Positions 6,229 to 11,944 of a stretch of DNA of 24,270 nucleotides are shown one piece after another. The notes beneath the pieces were generated by a model that saw nothing but the letters and a program-made list of their open reading frames with translations, did not search any database and had not been told where the DNA came from. The translations under genes and the position numbers were made by a program. Origin of the DNA: JAGOTP01 sp964415465 (lineage in GTDB: Bacteria; Patescibacteriota; Patescibacteriia; 2-12-FULL-60-25); NCBI GenBank assembly GCA_964415465.1, contig CAYQAL010000014.1, positions 1 through 24,270 of the forward strand, read 5' to 3'. Within the stretch, counting starts at the first letter, position 1. Every line of letters starts with the position of its first letter.

Positions 6229-7101
6229 TTAGACAGCAATTGGGAAACTAATTTTTGGGAAACTCTGGTAATTTTCTACGACTGTATCTTCTGCTTTCCA
6301 GTCAAAGATGGAGGTGAAGTTGTTTGTTGAAATCTTTGGAAGTGGATAGGCATTTGGATCGCGCTCGAGCTGGGTTTTTACCCCTTCCAAATGGTTCACG
6401 TAAATATGAGTATCTGCTAAGAACCCTACAAGTTTCCCTTCTTGGAGATTTGCTTCTTTTGCCAGCAAGTGAAGCATTAATGCGTAACTTGCGATGTTAA
6501 AAGGAAGTCCCAAGACGGTATCTACGGAACGCTGGTTCCAGAGAAGGTTCAATTTGCCGTTAATGACGGTGACCTGGAACGCGTAGTGACAAGGAGGAAG
6601 ACCCATCTCTCCAAGCATTTCTGGATTCCAAGCTGAAACGATCATGCGACGGTCATTTGGGTTCTTCTTTAAGGTTTCGACGATCTTTGCTAATTGATCA
6701 ACGCCTTTTCCTGAATAATTTTGGTCATAGCCTTCGTATGGTGCATTAAAGTGGCGCCATTGATAGCCATAAATTGCGCCTAGATCGCGTTCTTCCATCA
6801 TTCGAGCTTTAGACGCCTCATCTGTCCCGTATGGAGCTTTTTTAGGGTAAGCCCATTCGTCCCAGATGTGATTGTTACGTTCTTGAAGCCACTGTTTATC
6901 TGTTAATCCTTTAATGAAAAACTCAAGTTCACTTGCTACGAGACGAAAGGGGACAAATTTTGTGGTGAGTAACGGAAAGCCGTTCGACATGTCATGTTCA
7001 AACATTGCGCCAGCAATAGCGATTGTGTCGACGCCCGTTCGATTCTCTTTGCGTTCTCCCGTATCAAGAATGCGACGAATAAGATCAAGGTATGTTTTCA
7101 T
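6229..7101 (-). CDS. thyA: Thymidylate synthase
   Basis: A 290-residue ThyA-type enzyme that methylates dUMP to dTMP using methylenetetrahydrofolate. The catalytic cysteine is C171 in G-L-P-P-C-H-Y-A-F-Q, followed by the nucleotide-binding N-Q-R-S-V-D-T-V-L-G-L-P-F-N-I-A-S-Y-A-L. Arg-rich RTGVD near residue 21 and the R-R-M-I-V-S-A-W-N-P phosphate-binding segment (151-160) are present. The classical C-D pair after QRS is V-D here. It lies directly upstream of folA (5-nt gap). The 127-base gap to the preceding dut is the longest in this run and carries an inverted repeat, so thyA-folA may have its own promoter. No Shine-Dalgarno site is visible. Confidence 0.97.
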   Translation of the reverse strand: MKTYLDLIRRILDTGERKENRTGVDTIAIAGAMFEHDMSNGFPLLTTKFVPFRLVASELEFFIKGLTDKQWLQERNNHIWDEWAYPKKAPYGTDEASKARMMEERDLGAIYGYQWRHFNAPYEGYDQNYSGKGVDQLAKIVETLKKNPNDRRMIVSAWNPEMLGEMGLPPCHYAFQVTVINGKLNLLWNQRSVDTVLGLPFNIASYALMLHLLAKEANLQEGKLVGFLADTHIYVNHLEGVKTQLERDPNAYPLPKISTNNFTSIFDWKAEDTVVENYQSFPKISFPIAV

Positions 7102-7182
7102 AAGAAGATAAAAAGAAGGCAGCGATAAATATAAAAATACGCCTATCTAAAAGATCGATTGTTTTTTGATAATTACAACATA

Positions 7183-7203
7183 ACGAGAGCGTACACGTCT
7201 CGT
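7183..7203. repeat. Inverted repeat in the dut-thyA gap
   Basis: ACGAGA (7183-7188) and TCTCGT (7198-7203) form a short stem around a 9-nt loop. No T tract follows on either strand, so it is not a clear terminator. It may be an mRNA processing or attenuation hairpin. The rest of the gap (7102-7182) is AT-rich without an obvious promoter. Confidence 0.3.
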
Positions 7204-7228
7204 ACTTTGAAGCGCAAGCCGCTATAGA

Positions 7229-7678
7229 TTAGGTCGTATATCCACCGCTCTGTCCCCAGCCTCCACGGGAGGTTTCATTTTGAGCTGGGCCTTCTTTCCA
7301 TTCTACACGAGCAATGCTGACAAGGAGTCCTTGGACGACACGGTCCCCAGCTTTTAGTTGCACATCTTTGTCTCCAGGGTTCCAAAAGCCCAAGCTGAGT
7401 TCATCTTGAGGGCCGCAAAAATCTTGGTCGATAATGCCGATGGTATTCGCTAAGCGAAGGCCCGTCTTTTGAAAGAGGGAAGACCGTGGGGCAAAGATCA
7501 GAGCGTAGCCGGGAGGGGTGGCAATGATAAGGCCGGTTGGAACAGTGGCAGCGCCGTGGGCGGGGATTGTCACGTCTTCTGGACAAACGATATCAAACGC
7601 AACCGATCCTTCAGTGGCGTAGGTGGGAAGTTGTACGGAATCTCTGACGCGCGTAATTCGGACTGACAAGGCAGTCAT
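7229..7678 (-). CDS. dut: dUTPase (deoxyuridine 5'-triphosphate nucleotidohydrolase)
   Basis: A 149-residue trimeric-type dUTPase that cleaves dUTP to dUMP and pyrophosphate, keeping uracil out of DNA and feeding thymidylate synthase. The five family motifs appear in order: G-S-V-A-F-D-I (1), A-P-R-S-S-L (2), G-I-I-D-Q-D-F-C-G-P-Q-D-E-L (3, with catalytic Asp), G-D-R-V-V-Q-G-L-L (4) and the Gly-rich tail R-G-G-W-G-Q-S-G-G-Y (5). The extended motif 3 (C-G-P-x-D-E) differs from the E. coli form but is plausible for a subfamily. It starts 19 nt after the kinase stop, with no Shine-Dalgarno site, and is probably in one transcript with it. Confidence 0.94.
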   Translation of the reverse strand: MTALSVRITRVRDSVQLPTYATEGSVAFDIVCPEDVTIPAHGAATVPTGLIIATPPGYALIFAPRSSLFQKTGLRLANTIGIIDQDFCGPQDELSLGFWNPGDKDVQLKAGDRVVQGLLVSIARVEWKEGPAQNETSRGGWGQSGGYTT

Positions 7679-7697
7679 ACTAATTTTTTACATGTTC

Positions 7698-8282
7698 TTA
7701 AACGCTGGGTATTTGTGTCTGGCGAGCTTCGTAGCCGAGTTCTTTCATCATTTCAGCAACTTGAGCTTCGAGGTCGGCAGCGGTTTTGCTGTTATCTAGA
7801 TGCTTCCAGGCGCGGCTCATGACGAGCGGAATGGTCACTTCGGTTGGAGCGTGATCTTGGGCGACGAATTCTTGCCAGGTCATGTGTTGCTCGCCAGCTT
7901 TTTCCCCACGCTTCTTCATGCGTTCGTAACGCATTTCGGCTGGAACATCGATCGAAACCAGTTTGAAGAACGGGAGTGGTTCGAGGGCGACGATATCTTC
8001 TGGACGACGAATGCCATCAATCACGACAAGAGGGCTTGTTGAGAGGACGGCATCTTTTTCGATGGCATAGGACAATACGTCCTCACCAAAGCTTCCACGA
8101 AGCGCATTGGAAAGGGCAATGAAATGATCACGAGAATGGTCAATGTGTAAACGAGTAAGAATGTCTCCCAATACAGCGCTAAAGCGTGAATAGGCGGCGC
8201 CATATTGCTTGATGAGTACGTCGGCAACGGTTCCTTTTCCGCAGCCTGACTGACCGACGAGTCCGATGATGTGATTCGGCAT
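7698..8282 (-). CDS. P-loop (deoxy)nucleotide or dephospho-CoA kinase-like protein
   Basis: A 194-residue P-loop kinase of the AAA_18/dephospho-CoA-kinase/deoxynucleotide-kinase group. The Walker A is GQSGCGKGT (residues 10-18). It is followed by a base-binding-like F-S-A-V-L-G-D-I-L region, V-V-I-D-G-I-R-R-P-E-D-I (Walker B-like strand and helix) and an R-Y-E-R-M-K-K-R-G lid. The pattern is close to archaeal UPF0200-type kinases. The frame is open to 8369, but the P-loop begins directly after the ATG at 8282, and a promoter (TCGACA-17-TACTCT) ends 8 nt before it. Position at the head of dut-thyA-folA suggests it phosphorylates dTMP or dNMPs; this is inferred from context, and dephospho-CoA kinase remains possible. 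Confidence 0.8.
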   Translation of the reverse strand: MPNHIIGLVGQSGCGKGTVADVLIKQYGAAYSRFSAVLGDILTRLHIDHSRDHFIALSNALRGSFGEDVLSYAIEKDAVLSTSPLVVIDGIRRPEDIVALEPLPFFKLVSIDVPAEMRYERMKKRGEKAGEQHMTWQEFVAQDHAPTEVTIPLVMSRAWKHLDNSKTAADLEAQVAEMMKELGYEARQTQIPSV

Positions 8283-8290
8283 ACGACTGG

Positions 8291-8319
8291 AGAGTACTCG
8301 CCAAGCGAAGGAGTGTCGA
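8291..8319 (-). promoter_or_regulatory. Promoter of the kinase-dut run, 8 nt before the start codon
   Basis: On the minus strand TCGACA (8314-8319, five of six to consensus) and TACTCT (8291-8296) are spaced by exactly 17. The -10 ends 8 nt before the ATG at 8282, predicting a leader of 0-3 nt. No Shine-Dalgarno site is present. Confidence 0.6.
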
Positions 8320-8399
8320 CGGGAACTTATCCGCACCATCTCCCGAATGCAAGGAAAATTGTGTATCATGCACGAGCAAATTCATTTTATTTTCTTTCT

Positions 8400-8741
8400 A
8401 TGGCACTTACATCAAAAAAGAAAGCGGGTTCCGCTCACTTAGGCGCAGGTCTTGCAGCTGGCGCGATTCTTGGATTGGCCGCTGGCTTGTTCTTGCAGTC
8501 TCGCAAGGGCAAGGAGCTCACCAAAGACGCAGAAAAGAAGGCAAAGATGTTGCAGAAACAGGTGATGAAGAAGCTCGAAGCCGCTGGTGATATGTCAAAA
8601 GAGAAGTACACGGAGATGGTCGACCAGGTCGTCGAGTTTTACCAGAAGAGTAAGGATGTGGCAGCGAAAGAAGCGCCACAAGTTCGCAAGTATTTGCTCG
8701 GTCGTTGGAACGAAGTGAAGGGATACTTGGATCAGAAATAA
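8400..8741 (+). CDS. YtxH-like small membrane protein
   Basis: A 113-residue protein with one N-terminal membrane segment (about residues 15-32, Gly/Ala-rich G-A-G-L-A-A-G-A-I-L-G-L-A-A-G-L-F-L), followed by S-R-K-G-K-E-L and a long charged helix rich in Lys, Glu and Ala. This is the usual architecture of YtxH/general-stress small proteins: a glycine-zipper-like anchor, then Arg/Lys-Gly-x-E-(L/T) and an amphipathic helix. The frame extends upstream to 8271, but the sequence before ATG 8400 overlaps the divergent kinase promoter and looks non-coding. No Shine-Dalgarno site is visible (T-rich upstream). TTGTGT at 8359-8364 may be a -35. A strong terminator follows at 8759-8785. The molecular role is unknown; envelope stress is suggested only by the family. 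Confidence 0.82.
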   Translation: MALTSKKKAGSAHLGAGLAAGAILGLAAGLFLQSRKGKELTKDAEKKAKMLQKQVMKKLEAAGDMSKEKYTEMVDQVVEFYQKSKDVAAKEAPQVRKYLLGRWNEVKGYLDQK

Positions 8742-8758
8742 GACGGAAGTGATGTGAG

Positions 8759-8785
8759 AAAAACGAGCCGTATAGGCTCGTTTTT
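8759..8785. terminator. Bidirectional terminator between convergent genes
   Basis: An 11-bp stem (8759-8769 with 8775-8785), 5-nt loop, A5 on the left and T5 on the right. It serves the YtxH-like gene on + and the nucleotidyltransferase gene (stop at 8790) on the minus strand. Confidence 0.9.
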
Positions 8786-8789
8786 CGAT

Positions 8790-9836
8790 CTAATGTGTGG
8801 ATTGAGGACGGTTTCGTCTCTCTTGTTGTGAAAAGCGAATTTCCCATTCATGTTCTTCATCGAACTGGGATTTCAGAGCATGACGATAATAAAACGGCCC
8901 TTGAATGTAGTTTGCTAAATACGTGGCTGCTTGATGTGCGTTTTGGATGTGTGTGGGAAGTTGTCCTCGTTTTATCAGTTCTTGTGTATAAAGTTCAGCG
9001 ACGGCTTCGCTTGAGGCGAAGGCGTCATCTAATTGGACAGCGAGCCAAAAAGGAGAGATATGGCGCTGCTCGAACTCCCAATCAGCTACATCTTCAAAGC
9101 TTGCTTGATCGTAGCGATGAATGTGTTCGGCATAGAAACGTAAAAGTCGGGCCAACGCTTTAGGACCGAGTTCTCCGTCATTTGAAAAACGGTACCGCTC
9201 AAACGGTGTGATACGAATAATGTGTCGGATTGTGTCTAGAATACATTGTTTTGTCGCAATGATATCCGTATCCGTGGCGAGAACTTCGTTAATGGTAAAA
9301 TCGCGGGTCGCAAAGTATTCCTCGATAGTAGTCTCTTCTATATGTGCACCAATCGCTGCTTCTTGGGGCGCTACGGCATTCAGTACAGCTTGATCTTGTT
9401 CGATTGTCGCCGGTGTGTCGACGCGAATCAAATCGATATCTCTCGGCTCTCTCGCATCAGTGCCTAGAGCGAGTGCGAGTAGCTTGCGAGCGCCGCCGCC
9501 CTTATAAGCATACCCAAGAGGGAGGCGCTTTGCGTCAACGAACCTTTTCCCCACGGGGATTTTGTACAGATCAAACACATCTCCTTGTTCTGAATGTATG
9601 CTTCTGTAAAAACGAAGCCCGTTCAATGGGATATTGTAGTCTTTTACGATTGCTTCAAGTTCTCGATCGGCAAAAGTGTTATCCAGTTGTTCGAGATCCC
9701 TACCAGTTTCGTTCAGAGATACGTGTGCGTTCTTAGCGATTGTCGGGTGGAGCTTTACCCAGTGTTCAAGTTGCTCGCGGAAGCTAGGTTTTTCTAATAC
9801 TGGGCGGGGTGTGTGTTCGAATCGTTGATTTTCCAT
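8790..9836 (-). CDS. Divergent CCA/poly(A)-polymerase-like nucleotidyltransferase
   Basis: A 348-residue protein whose middle matches the head of class II nucleotidyltransferases (tRNA CCA-adding enzymes and poly(A) polymerases). It has a Gly-rich G-G-G-A-R-K-L-L (113-120), the metal-binding D-I-D (133-135), R-D-F-T-I-N-E-V (178-185), and then G-P-K-A-L-A-R-L-L-R-F-Y-A-E (about 224-237), which parallels the D-P-L-R-A-L-R-x-x-R-F segment. The first 105 residues are extra, without recognised similarity. The C-terminal 100 residues do not look like the CCA enzyme body or an HD domain. It therefore probably transfers nucleotides to an unknown acceptor (RNA, protein or small molecule). A TG-C-TATGAT extended -10 lies 9 nt before the ATG. 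It is divergent from the transglutaminase-like gene, with only about 20-55 bases between. Confidence 0.72.
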   Translation of the reverse strand: MENQRFEHTPRPVLEKPSFREQLEHWVKLHPTIAKNAHVSLNETGRDLEQLDNTFADRELEAIVKDYNIPLNGLRFYRSIHSEQGDVFDLYKIPVGKRFVDAKRLPLGYAYKGGGARKLLALALGTDAREPRDIDLIRVDTPATIEQDQAVLNAVAPQEAAIGAHIEETTIEEYFATRDFTINEVLATDTDIIATKQCILDTIRHIIRITPFERYRFSNDGELGPKALARLLRFYAEHIHRYDQASFEDVADWEFEQRHISPFWLAVQLDDAFASSEAVAELYTQELIKRGQLPTHIQNAHQAATYLANYIQGPFYYRHALKSQFDEEHEWEIRFSQQERRNRPQSTH

Positions 9837-9845
9837 ACAGTGCTT

Positions 9846-9854
9846 ATCATAGCA
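9846..9854 (-). promoter_or_regulatory. Extended -10 promoter of the nucleotidyltransferase gene
   Basis: TGCTATGAT on the minus strand matches TG-n-TATAAT with one substitution (hexamer 9846-9851). It ends 9 nt before the ATG at 9836, so the predicted leader is 2-3 nt. No good -35 is seen. Confidence 0.6.
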
Positions 9855-9891
9855 AATGGTAAGTAAAATGGGGTATCATGCCTCTATTCGT

Positions 9892-11904
9892 ATGGCCGAA
9901 GTTCAGCATTATGCAGTAGAAGGCTCGGCTCAAGGTCGTCGTGTCATTGAAACAACTCCTCAATCAGCTTTGTATAGTATTGTCGAGCGTAATGGAGGGT
10001 TTGTTGCTGTTCTCCCTTCCCTTATTAGCGATGAGCGAAAAGCGGTCTTGGGTCGGCGTGAAGAATCATTTCCTACGAGAGAGGCGGCGGAAGCGGTGAT
10101 CATGAAGAGCCGCGAAGCAACTCGTGTCCGGTTTGAGTTAGCGGAGTTGCGTAAGACCTTCACGTCCACGTACTACTCTATTGAGCCAAAAGCGGATGGT
10201 GGGTTTCTGGTAAAAATTCCAGCGAACTATAAATCGGAGAGAGGAATGCTCATTGGAACAGCGACGGTTGAATGTAAGACATGGGACGAGGCGAAAGCTC
10301 TTTATCTGAAGGAGCGAAAGGACTCAGAGCGTCTCACGCATGAACCAATTCTGGATGTTCGTCTTTCTCCTCGAGCGAGTGTCGCCTTTTCTCATTTTGA
10401 TGGCTTTCGTCCGAATACGGTTCCGGGCGCTGAGGTGGTGCCAATTCCAGCTGAAGTTCAAAAAGTTTTAATGACACCAGAGCAGATGAAAGGCGGGAAA
10501 TCCGCGTTGTCTTATCATAAGACGCTCGAACGACCCGGGTGGGAAAATGAACTGTATGGATTGGTCGATGGATATCTCAAGGGCGCTGGTCAATTATTGA
10601 TGCAAGAACTGGGAATCACTTCGCTGGATGCGCTCACTCCAAAGCAGGCGATTGATGTGAGTACTCGATTAGTCTTGGACCTCACGAAATACTATGTCCG
10701 AAAGGATCTCTATTTCGATGTAAAAGAAACGAAACATGATCACAAAGATGCGATCGAGATTCTTCAAGAAGGCCAAGCGCGCAAAGGAGATCCGACCTGG
10801 GAAGGGAACGGGGTCTGCCGAAACTTCGCCGGAACAGTGAAAGCGGTTTTTGAAGCGTTGAAGGCTCGTCAGGGTCAGTTTACTCAACTTAATAATGTTC
10901 ATTGTCTGTACGAAGGAAGAACGGATAGCTTTGAACCAACAAAAGAGAACTGGATGGATACACGTGCGGAAAGCAAGATCGGACATGCCTGGAATACGTT
11001 TGTCGCATTGAATGCGGAGGGCGGTGCGCATGCCGTGATTGCGGATGTTACGTGGGCGAAGCGAGATCTTCAGACAGGAAAGATCGATCATCTTGATCAA
11101 ACGCTGACTCGCATGGAGCCGTTTATTGCCCAAGGTTTGGAAGTGGCTGCTCGGTCTGGGCTGGCTCAGGCGGAGGTTGTGGCTGAGCGTGAAAAAGCCT
11201 TGAGTTATTATCTCCTACAGATCGAGCGGTTGAGCACTTCGTCTGTTGGATATGAAAAAGAGCAGCTGCCGTTTTTCGCTGGTCGCTGTGTCGAACTCCT
11301 AGCGCGTGTGGGGGAACTTAAGCGTCCTCTGTCTCTTCATGCCTTACAAGCAGTAGAGTCGTTGTATCTCAAAACAGCCAATAAAATGGATAAGTCTGAA
11401 CTGGAAGGGTTGTGGCATATTTATCGTCAGAATCGACGTCTTGCGTTTCCGCAGATGCTTAGAACGTTTTTGACGGAGGGAGTAGGCGGTATGTCGCGAG
11501 ACAGACTGACATTTAAAGATGACGAGCTCCAAGCATTCGTTTACGATGCAGCGCCCGATCGAAACAAGGTGATGGAGCTAGTGTCAAAAGATGGGGCGTT
11601 CCGTGCACGTATGCGAGAAGTCCAGCCTGGAATGTTTGGTCGGTTTGACCCGGTTGATGTACCAGAGGATGCAATGGAATTAAAATACTTATTGAAACAA
11701 GACCCTGTAACAGAATCACTTGCATCTCGTATTCAGCCCGGTCAATTAGATGCGGCAGGTATTGCTTCGATTATGGAGCGAGTAAGGGGCGATTTGAAGC
11801 GAACGAACCCAGATATGTACACTTCGCAGATGGCTTCATTGTCTGATTATCAGATCGTGAAGCGTAGCAGAGAGTTACGAAAGATCGCATCTTACAAATC
11901 ATAA
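9892..11904 (+). CDS. Transglutaminase-like protein with duplicated N-terminal module
   Basis: A large soluble protein (670 residues from this start). Numbering from the upstream ATG at 9856, the transglutaminase/papain-like triad is C321 in G-V-C-R-N-F-A, H377 in G-H-A-W-N and D397 in I-A-D-V-T-W-A, the order and spacing of the transglutaminase-like superfamily (crosslinkers and peptidases). Two similar modules precede it, residues 40-90 and 107-159: both start Y-S-I, then G-G-F, P, S/D-E-R and end in E-A-x-A plus a charged helix. The C-terminal 270 residues are helical and unrecognised. No signal peptide or membrane segment is evident, so it is likely cytoplasmic. ATGs at 9856, 9868 and 9892 are all possible; I chose 9892 because a TATCAT hexamer (9874-9879) ends 12 nt before it. 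No Shine-Dalgarno site precedes any of them. The substrate is unknown. Confidence 0.75.
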   Translation: MAEVQHYAVEGSAQGRRVIETTPQSALYSIVERNGGFVAVLPSLISDERKAVLGRREESFPTREAAEAVIMKSREATRVRFELAELRKTFTSTYYSIEPKADGGFLVKIPANYKSERGMLIGTATVECKTWDEAKALYLKERKDSERLTHEPILDVRLSPRASVAFSHFDGFRPNTVPGAEVVPIPAEVQKVLMTPEQMKGGKSALSYHKTLERPGWENELYGLVDGYLKGAGQLLMQELGITSLDALTPKQAIDVSTRLVLDLTKYYVRKDLYFDVKETKHDHKDAIEILQEGQARKGDPTWEGNGVCRNFAGTVKAVFEALKARQGQFTQLNNVHCLYEGRTDSFEPTKENWMDTRAESKIGHAWNTFVALNAEGGAHAVIADVTWAKRDLQTGKIDHLDQTLTRMEPFIAQGLEVAARSGLAQAEVVAEREKALSYYLLQIERLSTSSVGYEKEQLPFFAGRCVELLARVGELKRPLSLHALQAVESLYLKTANKMDKSELEGLWHIYRQNRRLAFPQMLRTFLTEGVGGMSRDRLTFKDDELQAFVYDAAPDRNKVMELVSKDGAFRARMREVQPGMFGRFDPVDVPEDAMELKYLLKQDPVTESLASRIQPGQLDAAGIASIMERVRGDLKRTNPDMYTSQMASLSDYQIVKRSRELRKIASYKS

Positions 11905-11933
11905 AATCCCACACCTGAATGGAGTGGGATTTT
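11903..11933. terminator. Bidirectional terminator between transglutaminase-like gene and clpB
   Basis: AAAATCCCAC (11903-11912) pairs with GTGGGATTTT (11924-11933), loop 11 nt. It overlaps the stop of the + gene and lies just after the clpB stop on the minus strand, so it serves both convergent genes. Confidence 0.85.
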
Positions 11934-11944
11934 ATCTATGGCAA

